Source of the DNA: Coralliovum pocilloporae
Lineage (GTDB): Bacteria; Pseudomonadota; Alphaproteobacteria; Rhizobiales; Cohaesibacteraceae
Reading direction: 5' to 3'
Assembly: GCF_030845175.1 (NCBI RefSeq)
Contig: NZ_CP132542.1
Span: 1,833,501 to 1,897,500, forward strand
Length of the DNA: 64,000 nt
In this document: positions 26,895 through 35,128 of the stretch, piece by piece
How positions within the stretch are numbered: the stretch's first letter is position 1
How the letters are laid out: every line of letters starts with the position of its first letter
Program-made: the position numbers and the translations under genes
The notes under the pieces: generated by a model
What the model was told of the DNA's origin: nothing
What the model saw: the letters and a program-made list of their open reading frames with translations, nothing else
The model's database searches: none

Positions 26895-27698
26895 CTATGA
26901 CCGTTTTTTCAGCTTGTTCCAGGCGTTTGGCTGGGACAGCATCCGGCGCAGATAGCGGATATTGGCGCTGGCCTGCTCCTGAGAGAGCTCGTTGCGGGCA
27001 ATTTTTTCGGCTTCATCGAACCGGCCCTGAAGGCCAACCACCAGAGCAAGGTTCTGTCGGACACGGCTGTCGGCATTCGGGCGTGATGCAGCCCGGCGCA
27101 GAATACGTTCGGCTGTTTCCAAATCGCCGGACAACACATGAGAAAGCGCCAGGTTGGACAGGATTGATGGCTCATCAGGCTCAATGGTCAGCGCCTGTTT
27201 GTAGAGCTTGCGGGCTTCCTGGCGGTTGCCAAGCTGGTCGACCAGAGCCGCTTCTGCTGAAAGCAGTTTCCAGTCCGGTCTGTCCCGGCGCTGGGCGCTT
27301 CGGATCACGGTCAGTGCCTGCTTGAACTTGCCATCGGATGCCAGTGCCTTGCCATAGGCCGACTGCAGTTCCACATCTTTCGGGTTGGCAGTTATGGCTG
27401 ACTGCAACACGGAAACCGCCTGACCGCTCTGTCCGACACGACGGAGGAGAAGCGCATAGGTAATCGCCGCTTCCTTGTCCTCGCGATCCTTCTCGTAGCG
27501 CTGACCCCACTGGTTCAGTGCCGAGTGGATTTCGGCTTCTGATGCCGGCTGACTGCTCAGGCGGTTATGGGCCGAGGTCGAACTTGTTTTCTTGCCCGCA
27601 CAGCCTGCGAGCCCGATGGCGGTGGCAAGAAGCAGCACACGAACAAGGGATCGGCTTCTGACAGAAGGTCTGCCTGACAGCAACATATCCTGACCCAT
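26895..27698 (-). CDS. tadD: TPR lipoprotein TadD
   Basis: 267 residues from ATG 27698, which has GGGAG 8 bases upstream; the frame is open to 27755. A lipoprotein signal (VRVLLLATAIGLAGC) is followed by tandem tetratricopeptide repeats at about 60-250 (for example GQSGQAVSVLQSAITANPKDVE and NRQEARKLYKQALTIEPDEP). TadD is the pilotin-like or assembly TPR protein of the Tad system, expected at the outer membrane facing the periplasm. It is transcribed against the main tad operon. Confidence 0.87.
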   Translation of the reverse strand: MGQDMLLSGRPSVRSRSLVRVLLLATAIGLAGCAGKKTSSTSAHNRLSSQPASEAEIHSALNQWGQRYEKDREDKEAAITYALLLRRVGQSGQAVSVLQSAITANPKDVELQSAYGKALASDGKFKQALTVIRSAQRRDRPDWKLLSAEAALVDQLGNRQEARKLYKQALTIEPDEPSILSNLALSHVLSGDLETAERILRRAASRPNADSRVRQNLALVVGLQGRFDEAEKIARNELSQEQASANIRYLRRMLSQPNAWNKLKKRS

Positions 27699-27772
27699 AA
27701 TGAACTCCCAGCAAGCTGATAAGGATGCGTCGCGGCATCCGGGTGATTTACTCAAGCAATAAACCGTTAACC

Positions 27773-27787
27773 CTAACGCTTGGTTAA
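27773..27787 (-). promoter_or_regulatory. CtrA-like box before tadD
   Basis: Read on the minus strand it is TTAACCAAGCGTTAG, fitting TTAA-N7-TTAG, one base from TTAA-N7-TTAA. A further TTAA lies close by (27767-27770). It is 75 bases upstream of the tadD start. Confidence 0.35.
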
Positions 27788-27926
27788 ATCTGCCTTGCAG
27801 AAGGAGGCTTGAGCCGGGCCGGAGGGCTCGCTAAAACTCATAGACGAGTCTGTTGCATGGACGGCTTGAAGCGATGCTGTTTATGTCTGGTCTGTGCCCT
27901 GCCTTTCGGTCCTGAGGAGATAATCT

Positions 27927-29312
27927 GTGCCAAGCCGTTTTTTTGCTGAACAATCCACCGATGCGGTTCCTGTCTGGTTTGTTGAACCGTCATCCCTGGA
28001 GGATATTCTTGGCTCACTTGACGCGGCAGCCCGTGCTTGGGCCGATGCAAACGGGTTTAGTGCAGCGGCCGGGGCAAGTCTTCTTGTCCCGGGGTCCGAT
28101 GGAACGCTTGCACATGTGTTGTTCGGCCTGGGAGAGGCCGGTACAGCTGCGCGGACGGCTCTGTTGCCGGGCAAACTGCCATTGGCATTGCCCGACGGCG
28201 ACTACCGGTTTGCCAATGAGCCGGATGACCTGTCTCTGGCATGTCTTGCATGGGGGCTTGGGGCTTATGAATTTGATGCCTACAGACCACGCCAGGCCAA
28301 GGTACCCAAACTCTGTTGGCCTGATACGGTTGATCGCGCGGAGGTTTTGAGGATCTTGTCCGGTGCTTATCTGTCCCGTGATCTGATCAACCGGCCCTCC
28401 AATGATATGGGGCCTGCTGAGCTGGCTGCAGCCGCATCAATGCTTGCAGAGCGCTATGGAGCTGATTGCAAGGTGATCGTGGGGGATGACCTGCTGACGC
28501 AGAACTTCCCGATGATTCATGCGGTTGGCCGAGCCAGCAGCAGGGCACCCCGTCTGATTGATATGAGCTGGGGCAAGGAAACAGATCCGAAAGTGACGCT
28601 GGTTGGCAAAGGTGTCTGCTTTGATACCGGTGGTCTTGATATCAAGCCGTCGAGCGCCATGCTTTTGATGAAGAAGGATATGGGCGGGTCCGCTGCCGTG
28701 CTGGGTCTGGCGTCAATGCTGATGGATGCAGGGCTGCCTATCCGCCTGAGGGTTCTTGTCCCGGCAGTTGAGAATTCGATTTCCGGCGATGCCTTCCGGC
28801 CCGGTGATGTGTTGCCAAGCCGCAATGGGTTGACTGTTGAGATTGGCAACACGGATGCCGAGGGGCGTCTGGTTCTTGCTGATGCGCTGACTTTGGCCGG
28901 AGAGGACAATCCGGACCTGCTCATTGACATGGCGACCCTGACAGGGGCTGCACGTGTAGCCCTTGGCCCGGATCTGCCACCTTACTACACGCGTCATGAT
29001 GAGCTGGCGGCAGCCTTTGAAACCAGTGCGGATACACAGACGGACCCGGTCTGGCGCATGCCGCTTTGGCCTGCTTACGATGCCATGCTGAAATCAAAGA
29101 TCGCTGACGTCAATCACATCTCTTCCGGCGGGTTTGCAGGCTCAATCACCGCGGCTTTGTTCCTGGGGCGTTTTGTTGAGAAATCCGTTCCCTGGATGCA
29201 TTTCGATATTTACGGCTGGGTGCCATCCGCTCAGCCGGGACGCCCGGAAGGTGGGGATGCGCAGGCAATCCGCGCTCTTTATGATCTGATCAAAACCCGT
29301 TTTGAGGGTTGA
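27927..29312 (+). CDS. Leucyl aminopeptidase (M17) family protein
   Basis: 461 residues from GTG 27927, with GAGGAGA 6 bases upstream. An N-terminal M17 domain of about 150 residues precedes the catalytic domain: DLINRPSNDMGP, GKGVCFDTGGLDIKPSSAM with the metal Lys and Asp, KKDMGGSAA, and the family signature NTDAEGRL. It is a two-metal cytosolic aminopeptidase releasing N-terminal residues from peptides. It is shorter than E. coli PepA (about 503), as in a subgroup often found next to NlpC/P60 genes, which is also the case here. Confidence 0.92.
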   Translation: MPSRFFAEQSTDAVPVWFVEPSSLEDILGSLDAAARAWADANGFSAAAGASLLVPGSDGTLAHVLFGLGEAGTAARTALLPGKLPLALPDGDYRFANEPDDLSLACLAWGLGAYEFDAYRPRQAKVPKLCWPDTVDRAEVLRILSGAYLSRDLINRPSNDMGPAELAAAASMLAERYGADCKVIVGDDLLTQNFPMIHAVGRASSRAPRLIDMSWGKETDPKVTLVGKGVCFDTGGLDIKPSSAMLLMKKDMGGSAAVLGLASMLMDAGLPIRLRVLVPAVENSISGDAFRPGDVLPSRNGLTVEIGNTDAEGRLVLADALTLAGEDNPDLLIDMATLTGAARVALGPDLPPYYTRHDELAAAFETSADTQTDPVWRMPLWPAYDAMLKSKIADVNHISSGGFAGSITAALFLGRFVEKSVPWMHFDIYGWVPSAQPGRPEGGDAQAIRALYDLIKTRFEG

Positions 29313-29405
29313 CTGGACATAAATTTTCCTTGCGGATTGAAACGGTTCCGAAACATTATCATGGTTTCATGAGCTTGTACGAGTTTCACCACAGGCGGGG
29401 AAAAT

Positions 29406-29756
29406 ATGCCGGTTGAGTTGCGTCCAAGTCAGGCGCTTAAGTTATGGCATGATGTGACCATGGATCTTGTCCTTGATGGAGGGCAGGATCTGTCGGCGCG
29501 ACAGATTTCCATTCTGCTGACGATTTATCTGGAACCGCCGCCCCATACTGTGCGGGGCCTTGCTGCCAAACTTGATGTGACCAAGCCGGCTATTACGCGG
29601 GCACTGGATACAATGGGCAAGATAGGGCTTGTGACCCGGAAACGGGATGAGGCGGACCGGCGCAATGTGATTATCCAGCGTACCGTTGAAGGTGCGCTTT
29701 ATGTGGAACGTCTTGGAGACCTGATCGTGGAACGGGCGCGGAGTGTACCGAGATGA
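29406..29756 (+). CDS. MarR-family transcriptional regulator
   Basis: 116 residues, mostly a winged helix-turn-helix: LSARQISILLTIYLEPPPHTVRGLAAKLDVTKPAITRALDTMGKIGLVTRKRDEADRRNV. The recognition helix is in TKPAITRALD and the wing carries DEADRRN, as in MarR proteins. It ends with a short helix and is on the small side for the family. Its stop overlaps the start of the NlpC/P60 gene (ATGA). It may control its own operon, including the peptidase genes, but no operator is evident. Confidence 0.85.
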   Translation: MPVELRPSQALKLWHDVTMDLVLDGGQDLSARQISILLTIYLEPPPHTVRGLAAKLDVTKPAITRALDTMGKIGLVTRKRDEADRRNVIIQRTVEGALYVERLGDLIVERARSVPR

Positions 29757-30631
29757 CCGGCTTCTCATTTGATCGCAGAATCCATGCAGCGCGCCCTGAT
29801 CTGGCAGATGTCCGGTTGAAAGATCATGTAACGGCTGAGCGGTATGTGGAAGGTAGTCCGGCCTGGGTTAAGGCGGCAGGCGTTCCCTTGCGGCCGGGGC
29901 CGGATCCTGCCCGGCCGATTGATACCGAACTCCTGATGGGAGAGAGCGTCCTGGTCTTTGATGAGCGGGATGGCTGGTCCTGGTGTCAGAATGACGAGGA
30001 TGGCTATGTGGGCTATTGCCCGTCAGACAGTCTGGAAAGCGGCCTCGACAGGCCGGCTGCAACCCATCGGATCTCCGCGCCATCCAGCTTTATCTATCCT
30101 GAAGCTGATCTGAAATATCCGCCGCGTGCCCGGCTCAGCATGGGAACAGGCCTTGCGGTTGTCGGGGAAGCGGAAACCAGGGGCACGCCATATCTGCAGC
30201 TGGCTGATGATCTGGGCTGGATCGTGGCCACTCATGCATCTGCTGCAGACAAACAGCGGTCCGATTATGTCGATTTTGCCGAGGCCTTTCTGAATGTGCC
30301 CTATCTCTGGGGTGGTCGGACAGGGCAGGGGCTTGATTGCTCAGCACTTGTTCAGATCCCCATGATGATGGCAGGGCAGACTGTCCCGCGCGACAGTGAC
30401 ATGCAGGCCAGAGCCATCGGCGCGTCTCTCGGACATGATATTTCTGCCCTGTCGTTCAGGCGAGGGGACCTCATTTTCTGGCGAGGTCATGTGGGCATTA
30501 TGTCGGATGCCGAGACACTGCTGCATGCAAGCGGCTATCAGATGATGGTCGTAAAGGAACCGTTGCAGAATGCTGTCGCACGGATCGGGGCAAATGAATT
30601 CGGGGCTGTGACTGATATCAGACGTCCCTGA
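29753..30631 (+). CDS. NlpC/P60 family peptidase with SH3-like domains
   Basis: 292 residues. Two bacterial SH3-like segments fill about 30-165 (MGESVLVFDERDGWSWCQNDEDGYVGYC and a second ending LQLADDLGWIVATHAS). The C-terminal NlpC/P60 domain shows C196 in GLDCSALVQ, H246 in WRGHVGIM and a third polar residue, H258. Such enzymes cut gamma-D-Glu-diaminopimelate bonds in murein peptides. No signal peptide is seen, which points to cytosolic recycling of murein peptides, fitting the neighbouring M17 aminopeptidase. Confidence 0.9.
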   Translation: MTGFSFDRRIHAARPDLADVRLKDHVTAERYVEGSPAWVKAAGVPLRPGPDPARPIDTELLMGESVLVFDERDGWSWCQNDEDGYVGYCPSDSLESGLDRPAATHRISAPSSFIYPEADLKYPPRARLSMGTGLAVVGEAETRGTPYLQLADDLGWIVATHASAADKQRSDYVDFAEAFLNVPYLWGGRTGQGLDCSALVQIPMMMAGQTVPRDSDMQARAIGASLGHDISALSFRRGDLIFWRGHVGIMSDAETLLHASGYQMMVVKEPLQNAVARIGANEFGAVTDIRRP

Positions 30632-30807
30632 AGTACGTCAGAAGCGAGCCTGAAACGTGGCAAAGACAGGTTTGCGATAATCCTGCCTCACCCCGAACAG
30701 GCGTGACACAAAAACTCACAATCGCGAAAACAGCCTTGCATCATGGGTCTTGTTACCCCCAATCTCTATTGGAGTATGATGAGGTATGGTCTGATTGGGA
30801 GGTGTTC

Positions 30808-31287
30808 ATGAGGCAGGTTCTGTCCGGGTTTCTGGGTTTTGTGTTGATCTTGGCAAGTGTCGGTCTGGTTCATTCAGCAGATCTTCATGCGGGATACTAT
30901 TATCCGACACCACAAACGCAGGAAGTGTTTGTCGCCCGCGTTCCGAAATCTGAAAACGTCTCAAAGGAATCGCGAACGGCCTTCACTGTCGGCCTTGAGA
31001 AGCAACTCCAGATGCGGGGATATGCCCCGTCATATCACCTCTTTCCGAAGGGGCAGTATGACGAAAAGCTGATTATCGTTGTGGTCGACAGTAGCAAATA
31101 CAATACGCTCTACCGCATGCGGGCCTTGATTGCCTCGCTGACATCTCTTGTGCGCTCCACACCGATCTTCAATGAGGTGGAAGACCCGACTGATCTGACT
31201 TTTCTGGATTTCAGCAAACTGATGGGCTTCAAGTGGGTGACGATCACCGATGGTGCCAACTTCGCCCATCGTTATATTATTGAGTGA
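30808..31287 (+). CDS. Conserved exported protein of unknown function
   Basis: 159 residues from ATG 30808, with GGGAGGTG 6 bases upstream; the open frame extends to 30703 without signal-like sequence. A clear signal peptide (MRQVLSGFLGFVLILASVGLVHSADL) is followed by a compact domain with GYYYPTPQTQEVFVARV, KLIIVVVDSSKYNTLYRMRALIASL and a C-terminal LMGFKWVTITDGANFAHRY. I recall similar proteins in Rhizobiales, often carrying an unreliable molybdopterin-biosynthesis label. No catalytic motif is recognised. Confidence 0.75.
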   Translation: MRQVLSGFLGFVLILASVGLVHSADLHAGYYYPTPQTQEVFVARVPKSENVSKESRTAFTVGLEKQLQMRGYAPSYHLFPKGQYDEKLIIVVVDSSKYNTLYRMRALIASLTSLVRSTPIFNEVEDPTDLTFLDFSKLMGFKWVTITDGANFAHRYIIE

Positions 31288-31291
31288 GCCT

Positions 31292-31363
31292 AGAGCATAT
31301 TCCCGAAAAGTGTGTGCGGTTTTCGGATAAGAATATGCTTGGAAACAAAGAGATAGAGCATTT
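31292..31363 (+). repeat. Palindromic repeat, family 2, copy A
   Basis: AGAGCATATTC-CCGAAAAGTGTGTGCGGTTTTCGG-ATAAGAATATGCT forms an imperfect stem, followed by TGGAAACAAAGAGATAGAGCATTT. Nearly the same 72 bases occur inverted at 50241-50312. It lies just after the exported-protein gene. Confidence 0.85.
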
Positions 31364-31398
31364 GGGGTGACTCTGTTCTCACACAAAATGCTCTATCT
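31351..31398. repeat. Long hairpin between convergent genes
   Basis: AGATAGAGCATTTGGGGTGA, an 8-base loop, then its complement with two mismatches in 20. It overlaps the end of the repeat copy and the last codons of the M23 gene, so it could act as a two-way transcription stop although no T-run follows. Confidence 0.75.
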
Positions 31399-32400
31399 CA
31401 AACTGACTTGATGGGTTTCTTCCCGGAGAGGCTTGCCGTTCCGAATGAGGGAGACGCGGCCTGAATAGGTGCCGTGGCTCCAGCCGGCTTTGGGTTGCCG
31501 TTTGCCGGTGAAAAGAAACTGCTGGGCGCGATTGCGGTCAAGGGTCAGAGAACGGGATGCCGAGAAGCCACCCGGTCCCGTAATCGATAGCCGGATTTCG
31601 TCGCCTTTGACCACATTGATGGCCCAGATATAAATCACCAATGCCTCACTTGAGTTCTGAAAGTCCGGTTTCTGTAAGCCTTTGGCGGTCAGAATGCCAA
31701 AATCGGGGGCCTGATCTGTAAAGCCTGAAGCCAGCAACTGGCCTGTGCCGCCGGACAGTTTGTCCAGTGTGTCAGGCTGCCAGAGGGTGTCGGCTGTAGA
31801 ATGACCACATCCTGCATCAAGGCGCTTGCCGGTAAATGGGTCGACGGGCTGACCATTCTTGCGGACGCTGAGGTGAAGATGCGGGAAGGCCGCATCGCCG
31901 GAATATCCCATAAGACCCAGTGTTTCGCCTCGCTCGATGGTCTGGCCTTCACGAACGGAAACGCTGTTCTGCTTCATATGGCAATATTGCGTTTCGAAAC
32001 CGCCTTCATGACGGATAACAACACCATTGCCGCATTCCTTGCCCCTGATTCGGGCACGGTCTTCAGCGGTGGCCACAATCCTGTCAGGCTCAGAATTCCG
32101 AAGTGCGACCACGGTTCCTCCTGCAGAGGACAGAACCGCAACGCCTGTCTCAATCTCACGGAGCGTACGGACGCGGATATCAGTTCCCTTGTGGCCATCA
32201 TAGGCAGAGCTGCCACAGGTATAATCAGCAATGCCTGACCCCTGATCCACATCAGGGTACTGCTGGACAAAACAGTCGTCACCGATTGTACAGGCGACCG
32301 GCAGTGACAGAAACGGTTCTGCGGAAACGGAACTGATGAAAAGCGTCGCAACAAAAAGCGAGGCTGTCCGGGTTGCTTTATGAAGAGGGGAGAGTGTCAT
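31393..32400 (-). CDS. Exported M23 metallopeptidase
   Basis: 335 residues. A signal peptide ends near SSVSAEP. The LytM/M23 domain has the zinc ligands H70 and D74 (DGHKGTD) and H176 in FPHLHLSV, with H141 and H174 as the usual catalytic His residues. After about residue 200 comes a beta-rich C-terminal domain of unknown role (KGDEIRLSITGPGGFSASRSLTLDRNRAQQF). It probably cuts peptidoglycan cross-links in the periplasm. Five Cys residues before about position 140 could form disulphides. Confidence 0.9.
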   Translation of the reverse strand: MTLSPLHKATRTASLFVATLFISSVSAEPFLSLPVACTIGDDCFVQQYPDVDQGSGIADYTCGSSAYDGHKGTDIRVRTLREIETGVAVLSSAGGTVVALRNSEPDRIVATAEDRARIRGKECGNGVVIRHEGGFETQYCHMKQNSVSVREGQTIERGETLGLMGYSGDAAFPHLHLSVRKNGQPVDPFTGKRLDAGCGHSTADTLWQPDTLDKLSGGTGQLLASGFTDQAPDFGILTAKGLQKPDFQNSSEALVIYIWAINVVKGDEIRLSITGPGGFSASRSLTLDRNRAQQFLFTGKRQPKAGWSHGTYSGRVSLIRNGKPLREETHQVSLR

Positions 32401-32471
32401 GAACCTGTCCTGTCTGTTCGGTCCCGATGCATCCGCCCCCTGTGGATTGCGCCTGTGCTGATCTCGCTTTC

Positions 32472-33365
32472 TTACGAGCGTATCTCCGGCCGCAGATCAC
32501 GATTGGCTTCCGGTTCCTTGATCTTCTCACGGAACGGAGAGGCCGGATAAATGCCGACAATCTTCAGTTCTGCTGAGAAGAAGGCCAGTTCTTCCAGTGC
32601 CAGAGCCAGTGACCGGTCATCCGGGTGTCCTTCCACATCCGCATAAAACTGAGTTGCGAAGAATTCGCCGCCAAGCTGATAGGATTCAAGCTTGGTCATA
32701 TTGATGCCATTGGTGGCAAAACCACCGAGACCCTTGTAGAGCGCGGCCGGAACGTTGCGGACCCGGAAGATGAAGCTGGTTACCACCGGGCCACTGTCAG
32801 CCTTTGCTTCAAGCTTGTCGCGGGACAGAATAATGAAGCGGGTCGTGTTGTGATCTTCGTCCTCAACATCCTTTTTCAGGATATCAAGGCCGTAAATATC
32901 GGCAGCCAGATCAGAGGAAATAGCCGCGACACTCGGATCATTCAGCTCAGCAATCTGCCGGGCGGACCCGGCCGTGTCAGCACCAACGACGGCCTGAATG
33001 CCAAGCTGGCGGATGATTTTCCGGCATTGCCCGAGGGCCATCACATGGCTCTGTACGGATTTCAGTCCTTCCAGGGTGGCCCCTTTCGGCGCGACAAGCT
33101 GGTGATGAATGGGCAGGAAATATTCACCGATAATGTGGAGGTCGGCTGTGGGCATCAGATGATGGATATCAGCAACACGACCGGCGACGGAGTTTTCAAT
33201 CGGGATCATGCCCAGATCGGCCTCACCGGAACTGATCGCCTGAAAACAATCCTCGAAAGTAGCGCAGGGAACGGCTTCCGCATCGGGAAATACTTCATTG
33301 CAGGCTATATGGGAATTCGCCCCGGGTTCCCCCTGAAACACAACTTTTTTGGCAGTTTCGATCAT
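32472..33365 (-). CDS. pheA: Prephenate dehydratase
   Basis: 297 residues: a monofunctional dehydratase with no chorismate-mutase domain (a separate chorismate mutase is at 51174). It starts VVFQGEPGANSHIAC, has IPIENSVAGRV, the catalytic NTTRFI, and a C-terminal ACT domain with TKLESYQLGGEFFATQFYADVEG for phenylalanine feedback. It converts prephenate to phenylpyruvate. It is on the minus strand downstream of kdsB, with a 42-base gap that suggests one transcript. Confidence 0.94.
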   Translation of the reverse strand: MIETAKKVVFQGEPGANSHIACNEVFPDAEAVPCATFEDCFQAISSGEADLGMIPIENSVAGRVADIHHLMPTADLHIIGEYFLPIHHQLVAPKGATLEGLKSVQSHVMALGQCRKIIRQLGIQAVVGADTAGSARQIAELNDPSVAAISSDLAADIYGLDILKKDVEDEDHNTTRFIILSRDKLEAKADSGPVVTSFIFRVRNVPAALYKGLGGFATNGINMTKLESYQLGGEFFATQFYADVEGHPDDRSLALALEELAFFSAELKIVGIYPASPFREKIKEPEANRDLRPEIRS

Positions 33366-33407
33366 TCTGGTCTCACAAACTCAACAGCTTTATTCTGTGA
33401 TGGCGGG

Positions 33408-34154
33408 TTACGACTGGTCCGTCAAGAGTGTGCGGGCCTTCTCGAGGTCTTCGGGTGTATCCACCCCGAGTGGTACAGAAGAGACCAGTGCCACATCAAT
33501 GCGCATGCCTGCCTCAAGCGCCCTTAACTGCTCAAGCTTCTCGCGGCTCTCAAGTGGTGACGGTGGCAGACTGACAAAGCGCTCCAGTGCGGCCCGCCTG
33601 TAGGTGTAGAGCCCGATATGATGATAAAGCGGTCCGTCACCCCATGGCGCTGTCGCCCGCGTAAAATAAAGGGCACGCAGGCGCTGGTCATCCAGAGGAG
33701 AGCCGATCACCTTGACCACATTGGGATTGGTAATCTCCTCGGGATCAGTAATCTCTGCTGCTATGGTGGCCAGATCCACTGCATCGTTGCTGAGTGGTGT
33801 GAAACAGGCACGGATAGATGTCGGGTCAATCGTCGGCAGATCCCCTTGAACATTGACGATCACATCGTGATGGCCATCCGGGTCCAGCTTGGTGATCGCC
33901 TCATGGATGCGATCGGAACCGGATGGGTGGTTCGGGTCGGTGAGAACCGCCTCGCCCCCGGCGGCCTCAATGGCACTGACAATCTCGTCTGAATCAGCTG
34001 CAACAGCAACACGGCCAATACCGGCTTCCTGAGCGCGCTTCAACACCTGTACAATCATCGGCAGGCCTGCAATGTCGGCCAATGGCTTACCAGGAAGGCG
34101 CGTTGAAGCAAGGCGTGCGGGAATCAGTACAATCGGATTCATTGATGTTGTCAT
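33408..34154 (-). CDS. kdsB: 3-deoxy-manno-octulosonate cytidylyltransferase
   Basis: 248 residues. The nucleotide-binding opening is [26 protein letters not shown] and a second signature is [23 protein letters not shown] and HIGLYTYRR complete the family pattern. It activates KDO with CTP for lipid A core synthesis, which fits a Gram-negative outer membrane. The start could be ATG 34154 or the internal ATG four codons later. It is divergent from cycM over 219 bases. Confidence 0.94.
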   Translation of the reverse strand: MTTSMNPIVLIPARLASTRLPGKPLADIAGLPMIVQVLKRAQEAGIGRVAVAADSDEIVSAIEAAGGEAVLTDPNHPSGSDRIHEAITKLDPDGHHDVIVNVQGDLPTIDPTSIRACFTPLSNDAVDLATIAAEITDPEEITNPNVVKVIGSPLDDQRLRALYFTRATAPWGDGPLYHHIGLYTYRRAALERFVSLPPSPLESREKLEQLRALEAGMRIDVALVSSVPLGVDTPEDLEKARTLLTDQS

Positions 34155-34373
34155 AGGTGTTTAGCTCCAAACTGTCGGTGCACCACCGGCCTATCACAGC
34201 CTGTAAAGTGCGAAAAGTGGTAGCCGAAGACAAAAACTCCACTTTAGACCTTTTATAGAGCTGGACAGTCGGGGTGCATTCCTTGTAATTTCCGCCAAAC
34301 TTTTCGTGATCCTGTCTGCGACTGCCGATTCAGAGCCGGACGAGCAGACCAAGACTGCAGGAGCCTGGAGCGA

Positions 34374-34964
34374 ATGGATTCGTTCGAACTGAACAAAATC
34401 TTTGGAGCCCTTTGCCTGAGCGTGCTGATTGTCCTCGTTGTGTCAAATCTCGCAGGCATTCTCTACCACGTGGACAAGCCGGAAAAGCCGGGCTTTGTCA
34501 TCGAGGTTGCTGAAGCATCTACGGGCGATGCGCAGACCGAAGAAGTGGTGGAAGAGCCATCCATCGCTGAGCTGCTTGCAAGTGCAGATGCCGGCAAGGG
34601 CGAGAAAGTCTTCAAGAAGTGCGGCGCATGTCACACCGTAGACAATGGTGGCGCTAACAAGGTTGGCCCGAATCTCTGGAACATTGTGGATCGCAAGCCG
34701 GGTTCTGTTGATGGCTTTAAGTATTCCGCAGCTATGGTCACCTTCGGTGAAAGCGCGTCTTGGGATTATGACAATCTCGACGGGTTCCTGAAAAAGCCGA
34801 AAAGCCACGTGAGCGGAACGACCATGAGCTTTGGCGGTATTAAGAAGCCGGACCAGCGCGCTGATCTGATTGCTTACCTGCGTGGTTTTGCAGACAGCCC
34901 GGCACCGCTGCCTGCTGCTGAACCAGAGCAGGAAGAAGAAACAGCACCGGCTGCTGCTGAATAG
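34374..34964 (+). CDS. cycM: Membrane-anchored class I cytochrome c (CycM-like)
   Basis: 196 residues. An uncleaved N-terminal helix (about 10-30, IFGALCLSVLIVLVVSNLAGIL) anchors it, followed by an acidic linker (about 48-65). The heme site is CGACH in VFKKCGACHTVDNGGANKVGP; the axial Met is in VSGTTMSFGGIKKPDQRADLIAYL. The C terminus is rich in Ala, Pro and Glu. The protein should shuttle electrons from the bc1 complex to a terminal oxidase. A strong terminator follows. Confidence 0.92.
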   Translation: MDSFELNKIFGALCLSVLIVLVVSNLAGILYHVDKPEKPGFVIEVAEASTGDAQTEEVVEEPSIAELLASADAGKGEKVFKKCGACHTVDNGGANKVGPNLWNIVDRKPGSVDGFKYSAAMVTFGESASWDYDNLDGFLKKPKSHVSGTTMSFGGIKKPDQRADLIAYLRGFADSPAPLPAAEPEQEEETAPAAAE

Positions 34965-34991
34965 ACGTCAGCAACAAGGTCTGAAATTAAG

Positions 34992-35016
34992 AGCCCGGCC
35001 ATCGCGCCGGGCTTTT
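34992..35016 (+). terminator. Rho-independent terminator after cycM
   Basis: AGCCCGGC, loop CATCGC, GCCGGGCT, then T residues. All eight pairs are perfect. Confidence 0.92.
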
Positions 35017-35128
35017 TGCTGTCGTGCTATTAAATTTTCGTCATCTTGGCGCTTGCATCTGGGCTTGGCGATGCCGAACGACTACATTGAAGCAAATCAA
35101 TGTGTTGAAGCGAACGCTCGGGTGATCA

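Noticed and set aside
26801-27325. 174-codon open frame on the plus strand
   Set aside because: Begins in the dispersed repeat and then lies opposite tadD; its start resembles the repeat-derived reading seen before the sensor gene.
32625-33527. 300-codon open frame on the plus strand
   Set aside because: Antisense of pheA and the end of kdsB; no domain, and it crosses two real genes.
34443-34808. 121-codon open frame opposite cycM
   Set aside because: Antisense to a cytochrome c with an intact heme site.
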